Positions 42,067 to 50,948 of a DNA stretch of 64,000 nucleotides are shown here, piece after piece. Source of the stretch: Caulobacter sp. FWC26 (GTDB lineage: Bacteria; Pseudomonadota; Alphaproteobacteria; Caulobacterales; Caulobacteraceae). Position 1 is the stretch's first letter; each line of letters begins with the position of its first letter. The position numbers and the translations under genes are program-made. The stretch spans positions 2,706,001-2,770,000 of the forward strand of contig NZ_CP033875.1 of the NCBI RefSeq assembly GCF_002742645.2. The letters run 5' to 3'. Under the pieces are notes generated by a model. The model was not told the DNA's origin. It did no database searches and saw nothing but the letters and a program-made list of their open reading frames with translations.

Positions 42067-42379
42067 ATGGCCCCTTCGCTGGACAAACGCGTCGGTGGAC
42101 GGCGGTCAGAACAAGCCAGCCGTGCGTCCGCCCCACGGTGCTGTCCCATCTCAACGACCTTAGCCGAAGCCCTGGCCCACGCCCGTAAGCTCTGCCGGAC
42201 GCTGGCGAGCGCGCCCCTCCCCCAGGTTCGCGCCAAGGAGGTTTTCCAGACCTTGGTGCGTGCGCACGATTGGAGCCCGGCTTAGAAGAGAGATCATCGC
42301 CTTTGGGCGGTGGCTCGACAACCGTCCCGCGCCCGGCGCGATCAATGAGCGCTACGAGCGGATGCTGAACGCCCTCTAG
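42067..42379 (+). pseudogene. frameshifted small conserved-looking gene
   Basis: The frame from 42067 reads MAPSLDKRVGGRRSEQ .. LAEALAHARKLCRTLASAPL .. VFQTLVRAHDWSPA and stops at 42283-42285. The shifted frame continues in sense as RREIIAFGRWLDNRPA .. NERYERMLNAL to the stop at 42377-42379. Removing one T near 42282-42283 joins them into a ~103-aa protein. It is either a recent frameshift or a sequencing error. No family recognised. Confidence 0.6.
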
Positions 42380-42559
42380 GGTTCAGCGCCGGAGGCGGCC
42401 CAACCCAGCCGCCGTGACCAAAGGTCTTGTACGCCGCCACGATCAGGCCCGCCACGCCCGCCAGCGCCTGGAAGCGGAGCCCCAAGCCTTTCCAAGCTGG
42501 AGGCTCGCCGTGGGCGAGCCGTCGCTACGTCGGATCTACGCGGGTTGGTGTCAGACCGG

Positions 42560-42934
42560 CTAGTCGAAGAGCCCTCCCAGGAAGCCCCGACGCCGGCCGT
42601 GGCCACCACCGTGACCGCCGCCGTGCTTTCCGCCCCCGTGCTTTCCACCGTGGCCGCCGCGATCATGATCACCGCGATACTCCCCTTCCCAGGGGCCGCC
42701 GTACTCGGGCGCCTGCTGACGCGGCGTCGGCGCGGGCTGAGGCGGCGGGGCCGCTTCATAGGCCATGCTGCGCTCGATGATCTTGTCGAGTTCGCCCCGA
42801 TCCAGCCACACACCACGGCATTTCGGGCAGTAGTCGATCTCGATGCCTTGCCGATCCGTCATGACCAGATCGACGCGGCAGACGGGGCACAGCAGACCGC
42901 CTTCATGGCGGGCGGCGGACATCGTATCGGTCAT
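42560..42934 (-). CDS. TFIIB-type zinc-ribbon protein with Gly/His-rich tail
   Basis: A 124-aa protein. The zinc ribbon has two CxxC pairs, LCPVCRVDLVM and DYCPKCRGVWLDRGELDKII, the zf-TFIIB pattern. The C-terminus is a flexible Pro-rich linker followed by HDRGGHGGKHGGGKHGGGHG repeats ending GFLGGLFD. The His/Gly tail suggests metal binding. ATG at 42934. It stands near MgtC and metal-related genes. Confidence 0.85.
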   Translation of the reverse strand: MTDTMSAARHEGGLLCPVCRVDLVMTDRQGIEIDYCPKCRGVWLDRGELDKIIERSMAYEAAPPPQPAPTPRQQAPEYGGPWEGEYRGDHDRGGHGGKHGGGKHGGGHGGGHGRRRGFLGGLFD

Positions 42935-43105
42935 TCGCAAGCTCCTCGGAACGGCTGCCCTGTGACGATGGCGACGGATTTTGGAACCCGCCAGGACTGA
43001 CGGCCACTTAAGAACTCGCACGAGGCCATATAGTGGCGCTCGGCACGCTGGTTCCTGTCAAAGTATGGCGGAAAGACCTGCCCCTGTTGGAGACGTCCGT
43101 ACGCC

Positions 43106-43594
43106 ATGAAGGTTGATCCGACCGCGCTGTGGGAGACTGCCAACCACGTCTTCAACCTGGCCCTGGCCTTCATCCTGGCCTTGCCGGTCGGTTGGGATCG
43201 CGAGCGCGAGGAGCGCAGCGCTGGCATCCGGACGTTCCCGCTGGTCGCCATCGCCGCCTGCGGCTTCGTGCTGGTCGGCATCGCGGTGCTCGGCCGCGGA
43301 TCGCCCGGCCAGGCCCGGATCATGGAAGGCCTGATCACCGGCGTAGGATTCATCGGTGGCGGGGCGATCCTCAAGCAAGGCGCCCGCGCATCCGGAACCG
43401 CGACCGCCGCCAGCCTCTGGGCGACCGGGGCGATGGGAGCGGCGGTCGGCTACGGCCTCTACGACATCGCCGTCGTGCTGGCCCTGACCACCTACCTGAC
43501 CCTGCGGTTTGCCCGCCCGCTTAAGCAAGCCGCCCGCGATGATAAGGCCGACAGTGAGGCGACCGCTGGCGAGGATCGCGGCGAATATAGCTAG
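43106..43594 (+). CDS. MgtC/SapB-family membrane protein
   Basis: A 162-aa protein with four to five membrane helices. ALPVGWDREREERSAGIRTF, LVAIAACGFVLVGIAVLG, EGLITGVGFIGGGAILKQG and TATAASLWATGAMGAAVGYG are the MgtC/SapB signature blocks. A charged C-terminal tail follows. MgtC proteins affect Mg2+ homeostasis and ATP synthase in other bacteria; the role here is unproven. Confidence 0.92.
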   Translation: MKVDPTALWETANHVFNLALAFILALPVGWDREREERSAGIRTFPLVAIAACGFVLVGIAVLGRGSPGQARIMEGLITGVGFIGGGAILKQGARASGTATAASLWATGAMGAAVGYGLYDIAVVLALTTYLTLRFARPLKQAARDDKADSEATAGEDRGEYS

Positions 43595-43747
43595 GCACTG
43601 GACCGTCCAGCGTCCCCGAACCGTTCCGGCGCTGCGGCTACAGCCGCCGCGCCGGAAGGTCTCGCCTGATTCCTCCGTAGTCGCCCTGAGCCAGGCTGGC
43701 GTGAGTGGCAGGCGACAGCCGCCGATTGATCGGATAAAGGCGCCGTC

Positions 43748-44170
43748 GTGAGCCGCTCGACCGCCATCGCCAGATTCTTGGCCCGCGACGCCTTCCTGGT
43801 GCTCGCGACCTTGGCGATCGCCCTCCGGATCATGCTCCCGGCCGGCTACATGCCAGGCCAGGCCACCGGCGACAGGCTGCCGTTCGCTCTGGTGCTCTGC
43901 ACCGGCAACGGCCCCATGACCATCCAGCCCGGTGAAGACCTGGGGGCGCGCCACGGCGAGGCGCCGGGCGAGCCGTCCGCTCACGACACCCCCTGCCCGT
44001 TCGCCGCCCAGGGCGCCGCGGTCGCGCCGCCGACCATCACCGCCGTCGGCCAGGCCAAGGCCGTAGCCTATGCCGAACGGCCCTTGGCCGCCGCGGCGAA
44101 CCTGACGCCCGGCCGAGGTCTTGCGGCCCCACCGCCTCCGCCGACCGGTCCTCCCAGCGTCCTGATCTGA
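43748..44170 (+). CDS. DUF2946 family protein
   Basis: A 140-aa protein with a signal or anchor (FLVLATLAIALRIMLPAGYM) and the conserved PFALVLCTGNGPMT and HDTPCPFAAQGAAVAPP motifs. Both carry cysteines in the positions usual for DUF2946. The family commonly precedes TonB receptors, as it does here by 106 bp, and has been linked to copper. GTG start, function unproven. Confidence 0.8.
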   Translation: MSRSTAIARFLARDAFLVLATLAIALRIMLPAGYMPGQATGDRLPFALVLCTGNGPMTIQPGEDLGARHGEAPGEPSAHDTPCPFAAQGAAVAPPTITAVGQAKAVAYAERPLAAAANLTPGRGLAAPPPPPTGPPSVLI

Positions 44171-44276
44171 TCTCCGGCGGCCTTGCGCCGCCATCCGAGC
44201 CCGCGCGTTCGCGTCGAACCGCGCGCGGCAGATCGATCACGGCCGTCTCGCGCGGCCCAAGGACCTGAACAACGCC

Positions 44277-46343
44277 ATGAAATCGCTCCTGCTGGCCGCC
44301 TCGGCCATTACCCTCTGCACGCCTGTCACCGCCCTGGCCGCCGATCTCGCGGCCGCCAACGACCAGACACCGGCCGATAGCCAAGTCTCGTCGGTCATCG
44401 TCACCGCCCGCCCGAACCCCGAGGACCCGCAGGTCGTCGCCGACGCCCGCCGACGGCTGTCGGAGACCCCCGGCGGCGTGTCGGTGGTCTCGCAAGAGAG
44501 CTACATCAGCCGCCAGGCCCTGGCGCTGGACGACATGCTGCGCGACGCCCCCGGCGTCTACGCCCAGCGCAAATGGGGCGGCGACATCCGCATCTCGATC
44601 CGCGGCTCTGGCATCGGCAACACCGTCCACAATCGCGGGCTGCTGCTGGCCCAGGACGGCGTGCCGCTGAATGAAGCCGATGGGTTTGGTGACAGCCAGG
44701 TCGCCGACCCGCTGAACACCCGCTACGCCGAGGTCTATCGCGGCGGCAACGCCCTGCGCTTCGGCGGGGCCTTGCTGGGCGGGGCGGTCAACCTGGTCAC
44801 GCCCACGGGCAAGGACGCGGGCTTCGCCAACCAAGTCCGGATCGACGGCGGCTCGTTCGGGCTGCTACGTGAGCATGTCGCCATCGCCCGCCAGTCGGGG
44901 AGCTGGGACGTCTATGCCGCGGCCACAAACCAGACGGCCCAGGGCTGGCGCTCGCAGAGCCAGCAGAACATCCAGTTCGGCTCGCTCAATATCGGCCGCA
45001 GCTTCGGCGAGGACCGCGAGGTCCGCTTCATCGTCAACGGCTCGAATATCAACCAGGAGATCCCCGGATCCCTGACCCTGGCCCAGTTCCAGGCCAATCC
45101 GCACCAGTCGGCGGCCGGCAACCTCTCCGGCGACCAGAGCCGCAACCAGCGCGGCCTGCGCGGTTCGCTGCGCACCACCTGGCGGCTGGACGACAGCTTG
45201 GTGTTCGAGGGCGCTGTCTATGCGGTGTGGAAGGACCTGGACCACCCGATCTTCCAGGTCATCGACCAGCAGAGCCGCAACTGGGGCGCCTTCGGCCGCT
45301 TCGACTGGGACGGCGAACTGGCCGGCAAGCGGGCCGACGCCTTCTTCGGCGCCTGGGTGCGGACCGGCGACTTGGACAGCAATTTCTACGTCAACAATCG
45401 CGGCGCTCGCGGCGCGCCGACCTCGCGGACCTTGCAGAACGCCAAGGCCGTGGACGTGTTCGGCGAGGGCCGTCTGTTCGTCACCGACCGCGTCGCCGTG
45501 GTGGCCGGCGCGACCTGGGGCGAGGCGCGGCGCGACTACACCAGCTTCGCCATCCCCGGCCAGGCGGCGACCTTCAACCTCAAGGCCGACAAAACCTATG
45601 ACTGGGTCTCGCCGCGCGTCGGCCTCCTCTGGCAGGACGAGACCGGCAACCAGGTCTTCGCCAACCTGACCCGCTCGGTCGAGCCGCCGAACTTCAGCTC
45701 GATGAGCCCGACCAATACCGGCTTCGCCCCCGTGAAGGCGCAGAAGGCCTGGACCGGCGAGGTCGGGGCGCGCGGCCACAAGGGTCCGTTCACATACGAC
45801 CTGACGCTCTATCGCGCCGAGCTTCGGGACGAGATGCTGCAATATGCGGTGACCTCGTCGATCCCGGCCTCGACCTTCAATGCCGACAAGACAATGCACC
45901 AGGGGATCGAGGCGGCGCTGGACTGGGCCGTGGCCCCGCGCTGGCGCCTGCGCCAGACCTGGAGCCTGTCGGACTTCCGCTTCAAGGACGACGTGCAGTT
46001 CGGCGACAACCGCCTGCCGATCGTGCCGAAGACCTTCTACCGCTCTGAGGTCCGCTACGACGACCCGCGCGGCTGGTTCATCGCGCCGTCGGTCGAGTGG
46101 TCGGCCAGCGACGCCTGGATCGACTACAAGAACACCCAGGCCACGCCCAGCTATGCGATCGTCAATCTGAACGCCGGCTGGAAGGTCACGCCCGCCGTGT
46201 CGCTGTTCGTCGATGCCCGCAACCTGACCGACAAGGCCTATGTCTCCAACACCCAGGCCGCCGTCGCCTGGACCGCTGCGACTGCCACCCTGTGGCCCGG
46301 CGACGGCCGGTCGATCTTCGGCGGGGTCACCGTAAACTTCTGA
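44277..46343 (+). CDS. TonB-dependent receptor
   Basis: A 688-aa outer-membrane receptor without an STN domain. A signal peptide (SLLLAASAITLCTPVTALAA) is followed by a TonB box region (SSVIVTARP), a plug (DDMLRDAPGVYAQRKWGGDI, ISIRGSGIGNTVHNRGLLLA, VYRGGNALRFGGALLGGAVN) and a barrel ending VTVNF. The sequence resembles siderophore or metal receptors. Ligand unknown; the neighbours (DUF2946 upstream, rib operon downstream) suggest copper or another cofactor. Confidence 0.92.
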   Translation: MKSLLLAASAITLCTPVTALAADLAAANDQTPADSQVSSVIVTARPNPEDPQVVADARRRLSETPGGVSVVSQESYISRQALALDDMLRDAPGVYAQRKWGGDIRISIRGSGIGNTVHNRGLLLAQDGVPLNEADGFGDSQVADPLNTRYAEVYRGGNALRFGGALLGGAVNLVTPTGKDAGFANQVRIDGGSFGLLREHVAIARQSGSWDVYAAATNQTAQGWRSQSQQNIQFGSLNIGRSFGEDREVRFIVNGSNINQEIPGSLTLAQFQANPHQSAAGNLSGDQSRNQRGLRGSLRTTWRLDDSLVFEGAVYAVWKDLDHPIFQVIDQQSRNWGAFGRFDWDGELAGKRADAFFGAWVRTGDLDSNFYVNNRGARGAPTSRTLQNAKAVDVFGEGRLFVTDRVAVVAGATWGEARRDYTSFAIPGQAATFNLKADKTYDWVSPRVGLLWQDETGNQVFANLTRSVEPPNFSSMSPTNTGFAPVKAQKAWTGEVGARGHKGPFTYDLTLYRAELRDEMLQYAVTSSIPASTFNADKTMHQGIEAALDWAVAPRWRLRQTWSLSDFRFKDDVQFGDNRLPIVPKTFYRSEVRYDDPRGWFIAPSVEWSASDAWIDYKNTQATPSYAIVNLNAGWKVTPAVSLFVDARNLTDKAYVSNTQAAVAWTAATATLWPGDGRSIFGGVTVNF

Positions 46344-46658
46344 CCTATGCAGGCGCGCCCGGCGCGTCTGCCCCACCCGCCCTTTCGAGCCGCTACACCT
46401 GTCCCCCCATGGACGAGTCGGTCGGCCAAAACAGGGCGCTACGGTTTGCGAACCCCTCGTCCTTGCCCCAATTCAGGGTGCGCCGGCCAAGCGTGAGGTG
46501 AATCTTCGAGCCCATCACGCGATGGATCCGCGCCTGGCCGGATGGTTCAAGTTCCGTGTGAGCTCCTTGCATCGCGCACGGTGACGCCGATCGACGGCGG
46601 GCCTGGTCGTGCCAACCTTGGGCGAGCGACGCTGAAGGCTGAATCCTTGGGGAGCCCC
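46344..46658. other. intergenic, weak terminator-like repeat only
   Basis: A 315-bp gap between the receptor stop and the convergent GntR gene. Just after the receptor stop an imperfect GC hairpin (GCAGGCGCGCC..CGGCGCGTCTGC, about 46348-46371) may end transcription. No supported coding frame was found in the rest. Confidence 0.5.
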
Positions 46659-47333
46659 TCAGCGGGCCTCGCCGCTCGGTGGGTGACCAATCAGCTGGGC
46701 GCATAGTGCTTCGGCCAGGTCCGGGTCCCCGTCGGCGATGGCCTGACCCAGACCCCGGTGAAGTCCGACGTCCTCCAGCTGGCTCTCCGGCGACTGCTTT
46801 TCCATCTGCCAGATCCAGAACCGGGTGGCGACGTTCTGCAGGGCGATCACGAACCGGGCCAGCGTCGGGTTCTGGGCGGCGACGGCGACCGCGCGGTGAA
46901 AGGCCAGGTCCATGGCCAGCATGGCGCGAAAATCACCCGTGGCGATGGCGTCTTCGGCGCCGGCGAAGGCGTCGAGAATGGCCACGACATCGGTCGGACG
47001 GCGATTGCGCGCGGCCAGCGCGGCGGCCTTGCCTTCGAGCATCCGCCGGACCTGAAAGGCGTGCTCGATCTCGGCGACATCGAGGGGCGCGACGATGGTG
47101 CCCACGCGCGGGCGACGCACCACCAGCCCCTCGATGGCCAAGCGCCCCAGGGCGTCCCGGATGCCCGCGACACCGCCTGCGTAGCGGGCGGCCAGGGCAT
47201 TCTCCTCCAGGACCTGCATGGGCGGCAGATCACCCAGGATGATGTCCTGCAGAAGGAGGTCATAGAGCCTGGCCTTCTGGAGACCGGGCGACCAGGCGCC
47301 GTGCGGCGCGACACTATTGAGGGGCCCCTTCAT
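46659..47333 (-). CDS. GntR-family regulator, FCD type
   Basis: A 224-aa protein. A winged HTH (QKARLYDLLLQDIILGDLPP .. IRDALGRLAIEGLVVRRPRV GTIV) is followed by an FCD effector domain (HAFQVRRMLEGKAAALAARN, MLAMDLAFHRAVAVAAQNP, EDVGLHRGLGQAIADGD). The FCD metal and ligand residues Asp and His (AMDLAFHRAV) are present. It is divergent to the rib operon, separated by 144 bp, so it may regulate it. Confidence 0.9.
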   Translation of the reverse strand: MKGPLNSVAPHGAWSPGLQKARLYDLLLQDIILGDLPPMQVLEENALAARYAGGVAGIRDALGRLAIEGLVVRRPRVGTIVAPLDVAEIEHAFQVRRMLEGKAAALAARNRRPTDVVAILDAFAGAEDAIATGDFRAMLAMDLAFHRAVAVAAQNPTLARFVIALQNVATRFWIWQMEKQSPESQLEDVGLHRGLGQAIADGDPDLAEALCAQLIGHPPSGEAR

Positions 47334-47477
47334 GGGCGGGGCGCGATCGACGACTTCATGGCCAAGGTCCTAGTGACAAACCCCGCCGACGTCATTCCCA
47401 TTGGCCTCTAAAATGTAAGACTTTCGAACGGCGACAAGCGCTTGGCCCGGGCCGGCCGCCCGCTCTAAGTCGCCGCC

Positions 47478-48476
47478 ATGTCCTGCCCCCACCCTGCTCC
47501 CGGCGCCGTCGCATCGGCGTTCCAACAGGCCCTTGAAGCCGGCGCGGCCCTGGCCGGCGCCACCGCGCCCAATCCACCGGTCGGGTGCGCCGCCCTAGCC
47601 GCCGATGGCGAGATCCTGGCTGTCGCCGCCCACCATGGCGCCGGTCACGCCCATGCCGAGGTCGCCGCGCTGGAAGCCTGTCGCCAGACCGGCCGGCTGG
47701 ATGCGGTGAGCGCCCTCGTCGTCACGCTCGAACCCTGCAATCACCACGGCCGCACCCCGCCCTGCGTCGAGACCATCCTGGCCAGTCCCGTCCGCGCCGT
47801 CTGGATCGGCACGCCAGATCCGAACCCGGCGGTGCGCGGCGGAGGCGCGCGCCAGCTCGCCGCCGCCGGTCTGGACGTGACCTTCGCCGCCGACCTGCCC
47901 CACCCGATGGCGCCGCGGCTGGCCGCCCGGAGCGCCCGGCTCATCGCGCCCTTCGCGCGGCGCCTGCGAAGCGGCCGGCCGTGGGTGACGGTCAAGCAGG
48001 CCCTGCGATCGGATGGCTCCATGATCCCGCCCGCCGGCGCCAAGACCTTCACCAGCGCCACGTCGCTGGACCTGGCGCACGCCTTGCGCCGCCGCGCTGA
48101 CGCCATCGTCACCGGCTCTGGCACGATCCTGGCCGACAGCCCTCTCTTCACCGTGCGGCGGGTCCCCGACCCGCGCCTGTCCCCGCGCCGCCTGGCCATC
48201 CTCGACCGCCGCCGCCGCGTCCCGGCCGCCTATCTGGCCCGGGCACGGATGCAGGGCTTCGCGCCGAGCCTACACGACGACCTGCCGACGCTGCTGGCGC
48301 AACTGGCGGAAGATGGCGCCCTGGAGGCTTTGATTGAGGCTGGGCCGACCGTGACCACGGCGGTGCTGGCCGGCGATCTCTGGGATGAGCACGTCGTCAT
48401 CAGGACAGCGGACGCGGCCGATCAGGACGACCGGATCGAGGTTCGGCTGGCCCACGATCTGGAGGCCCGCGCCTGA
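47478..48476 (+). CDS. ribD: RibD, pyrimidine deaminase/reductase
   Basis: A 332-aa bifunctional enzyme of riboflavin synthesis. The N-terminal deaminase has the zinc motif HAEVAAL plus LEPCNHHGRTPPC. The C-terminal reductase has RPWVTVKQALRSDGSM and ITGSG-like VTGSGTILADSP. It opens the ribD-ribE-ribBA-ribH operon; its stop overlaps the ribE ATG. No FMN riboswitch consensus was found in the 144 bp upstream. Confidence 0.93.
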   Translation: MSCPHPAPGAVASAFQQALEAGAALAGATAPNPPVGCAALAADGEILAVAAHHGAGHAHAEVAALEACRQTGRLDAVSALVVTLEPCNHHGRTPPCVETILASPVRAVWIGTPDPNPAVRGGGARQLAAAGLDVTFAADLPHPMAPRLAARSARLIAPFARRLRSGRPWVTVKQALRSDGSMIPPAGAKTFTSATSLDLAHALRRRADAIVTGSGTILADSPLFTVRRVPDPRLSPRRLAILDRRRRVPAAYLARARMQGFAPSLHDDLPTLLAQLAEDGALEALIEAGPTVTTAVLAGDLWDEHVVIRTADAADQDDRIEVRLAHDLEARA

Positions 48477-49102
48477 TGTTCACCGGGATCATCGAGACCG
48501 TCGGCGAGACCCTGTGGGTGACGCAAGCGGGGGACGGCGCCCTCAAGATCGGCCTGGCCACTGGGTTTTCCGATCTGACCCTGGGCGAAAGCGTCGCCGT
48601 CGATGGCGTCTGCCTGACGGTGATCGCCCAGGACGACGCTGGAGAGGCCACCTTCTTCCTCAGCGCCGAGACGCTGGCGCGCAGTACCTTCCCGACCCTC
48701 GCCGTCGGCGCCCGCGTCAATCTCGAACGGGCGCTGCAGGTGTCGGCGCGGCTGTCGGGTCACATCGTGCAGGGTCATGTCGATGGCCTGGCGCGGATCA
48801 CGGCCATCACCGGCGACGAGGACGATCGTCGCGTGCGCCTCAGACTGCCCGACGGCCTCTGGCCCTACTGCGTCGAGAAGGGATCGATCACCCTGAACGG
48901 CATCAGCCTGACCCTGACCGATGTCGGCCCGATCCAGGCCCCTGACGGGTTCAGCGTCGGCGTCGCCCTCATTCCCCACACCTGGACCCACACCACCCTG
49001 CGGCACGCGGTCGTCGGCGATCTCGTCAATGTCGAAGTCGACGTGCTGGCCAAATATGCGGAGCGTCTATGTCACGTCTATCTGAAGCGCTCGCACGCCT
49101 GA
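48476..49102 (+). CDS. ribE: riboflavin synthase alpha chain
   Basis: A 208-aa protein with two lumazine-binding repeats. MFTGIIETVGE starts the first and GHIVQGHVDGLARI the second; SLTLTDVG and SVALIPHTWTHTTL-like segments are seen (LIPHTWTHTTL). It converts 6,7-dimethyl-8-ribityllumazine to riboflavin. It overlaps ribBA by 34 bp. Confidence 0.93.
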   Translation: MFTGIIETVGETLWVTQAGDGALKIGLATGFSDLTLGESVAVDGVCLTVIAQDDAGEATFFLSAETLARSTFPTLAVGARVNLERALQVSARLSGHIVQGHVDGLARITAITGDEDDRRVRLRLPDGLWPYCVEKGSITLNGISLTLTDVGPIQAPDGFSVGVALIPHTWTHTTLRHAVVGDLVNVEVDVLAKYAERLCHVYLKRSHA

Positions 49103-50247
49103 GGGCGGGCGGGATGATCATCGTGGTCGACGACGTCGACCGGGAGAACGAAGGCGACCTGGTCATGGCCGCCGAGCATGTCGACGCCGCCGCCATCGCG
49201 TTCATGGCCAAGGAAGGCAGCGGGCTGATCTGCCTGTCGCTGGAGGCCGGGGCCGTCGAGCGCCTGGGCCTGGCGCCCATGGTCGCCGACAACCGCACCC
49301 GACGCGGCACGGCCTTCACGGTCTCGATCGAGGCGGCGGAAGGCATCGACACCGGCATCTCGGCCCACGACCGGGCCAAGACCATCGCCGCGGCCACCGC
49401 GCCGGGCGCATCCGCCGTCGACCTGGTCTCGCCGGGCCACGTCTTCCCGCTGCGGGCCGCGCCGGGCGGCGTCCTGGCCCGCCGCGGTCACACCGAGGCC
49501 TCCATCGATCTGGCGAAACTGGCCGGACTGAGGCCCGCCGCCGTGATCTGCGAGATCATGAACCCCGACGGCGCGATGGCGCGGGGCCCGAGCCTGGACG
49601 CCTTCGCGGCGCGTCACGACCTGCCGATCGTCTCGATCGCCGAGCTGGTGGCCCATCGTCAGGCTGTGACCGAAGTGGCGCGCTCGCACCTGCCCAGCGC
49701 GCGCGGCGACTTTGAAGTCGTGGCGTTCCGGTCGGCGGAAGCTGAACACCTGGCCCTGATCGCCGGTCCGCGCGATGGCGCCGCGCCGTTGGTCCGTATC
49801 CACTCGGAGTGCCTGACCGGCGACGCCCTGGGCTCTGGGCGATGCGACTGTGGCGAGCAGCTGCGCGCCGCGATGGACCGCATCGGCCAGGAAGGCGGTG
49901 TGCTGATCTATCTGGGCGGTCACGAAGGGCGGGGCCTTGGCCTGGCCAACAAGATCGCCGCCTACGCCCTGCAGGACCAAGGTCTCGACACGGTGTCGGC
50001 CAACCATGCCTTGGGCTTCGTCGACGACGCGCGCGACTACGGCGCGGCGTGCCAGATCCTGCAGGCCCTGGGCGTGCGGCAGGTGCGCCTGATGACAAAC
50101 AATCCGCGCAAGGCCGAGGCCGTGACGGCCGGCGGCCTGACCGTGGTCGAGCGCGTGCCGGTGCTGGCCCCGATCACCGCCGACAACGCCGCCTATCTCA
50201 ACGCCAAACGCGACCGGCTTGGCCATGACCTCGGTCACGTCGCCTGA
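49069..50247 (+). CDS. ribBA: RibBA, DHBP synthase/GTP cyclohydrolase II
   Basis: A 392-aa fusion. The N-terminal DHBP synthase has DDVDRENEGDLVMAAEHV, TRRGTAFTVSIEA and RRGHTEASIDLAKLAGL. The C-terminal GTP cyclohydrolase II has HSECLTGDALGSGRCDCGEQ (zinc cysteines), GGHEGRGLGLANK and LMTNNPRKAEAV. It supplies both precursors of riboflavin. The start MSRLSEALARLRAGG lies within the end of ribE. Confidence 0.94.
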   Translation: MSRLSEALARLRAGGMIIVVDDVDRENEGDLVMAAEHVDAAAIAFMAKEGSGLICLSLEAGAVERLGLAPMVADNRTRRGTAFTVSIEAAEGIDTGISAHDRAKTIAAATAPGASAVDLVSPGHVFPLRAAPGGVLARRGHTEASIDLAKLAGLRPAAVICEIMNPDGAMARGPSLDAFAARHDLPIVSIAELVAHRQAVTEVARSHLPSARGDFEVVAFRSAEAEHLALIAGPRDGAAPLVRIHSECLTGDALGSGRCDCGEQLRAAMDRIGQEGGVLIYLGGHEGRGLGLANKIAAYALQDQGLDTVSANHALGFVDDARDYGAACQILQALGVRQVRLMTNNPRKAEAVTAGGLTVVERVPVLAPITADNAAYLNAKRDRLGHDLGHVA

Positions 50248-50261
50248 AAGGACCTCACGCC

Positions 50262-50717
50262 ATGACCCATGATCTTCCCCGCATCGCCCTCGTCGTCAGC
50301 CGCTTCAATGCCGACATTGTTGACGGCCTGGTGCTGGGCGCCCGCGCGGTCCTCGAGGCCGAGGGCGTCAGCCTGGGCGAGGAGGACATCGTGGAGGCCC
50401 CGGGCGCTTTCGAGTTGCCGCTGATCGCCCAGACCCTGGCCGCCAGCGGGCGGTTCGATGGGATCGTCTGCCTGGGCTGCGTCATCAAGGGCGACACCGC
50501 GCACTTCGAGTATATCAGCCAGGGGGTCGCGGCCGGCCTGATGACTGCGGGGCTCAGCACCGGACGGCCGATCAGCTTCGGCGTCCTGACGACCTACGAC
50601 GAAGACCAGGCCCTGGCCCGCAGCCGCGAGGACGTAGACAACAAGGGCCGCGAGGCCGCCCACGCCTGTCTCCAGGCCTGGCGGACGCTCCGGTCGATCA
50701 GATCACGCGCGGCCTAG
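50262..50717 (+). CDS. ribH: lumazine synthase
   Basis: A 151-aa 6,7-dimethyl-8-ribityllumazine synthase: IALVVSRFNADIVDGLVLGA, VEAPGAFELPLIAQTLAASG, GCVIKGDTAHFEYISQGVAA, PISFGVLTTYDEDQALAR. It is the last gene of the operon. The chromosomal arrangement in many alphaproteobacteria continues with nusB; none follows here, which suggests an accessory copy. Confidence 0.94.
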   Translation: MTHDLPRIALVVSRFNADIVDGLVLGARAVLEAEGVSLGEEDIVEAPGAFELPLIAQTLAASGRFDGIVCLGCVIKGDTAHFEYISQGVAAGLMTAGLSTGRPISFGVLTTYDEDQALARSREDVDNKGREAAHACLQAWRTLRSIRSRAA

Positions 50718-50782
50718 ACGGCGCCGCAGGCCGACGACCGCCCGGACTGAACGGCGTCGCCGATTGGGGAGCGGGTGACTGC

Positions 50783-50814
50783 CACAGGAACGGGCGAACA
50801 CGCCCATTCCTGTG
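50783..50814. terminator. hairpin downstream of rib operon
   Basis: CACAGGAA..GGGCG pairs with CGCCC..TTCCTGTG around the loop AACA, with one mismatch. It lies 66 bp after the ribH stop. No T-run follows, so it could be a terminator aided by Rho or a protein-binding dyad. Confidence 0.5.
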
Positions 50815-50948
50815 TCGAACACTCGACATCGAATACTGTCTAACCTCCTGACTTTGCTCTGGAACCAAAGTCTTTCGCTGGGATTGAAGCTGCAGTGAGC
50901 GGCCTCGGCAAAGGTTGTCCGGGCCGGCGGTGAGGACAGGGCCAGCCC

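Noticed and set aside
44865..46376. 503-aa minus-strand open frame opposite the TonB receptor
   Set aside because: Antisense to an intact receptor with a signal peptide and plug motifs; Arg/Gly/Val-rich shadow.
47334..47477. FMN riboswitch before ribD
   Set aside because: The conserved RFN-element strings were looked for and not found in the 144-bp gap.
50861..50885. EcfG-type promoter (GGAAC) before the sigma factor
   Set aside because: The -35 matches but the -10 reads GATT rather than CGTT at 16-17 bp; kept only as a remark.
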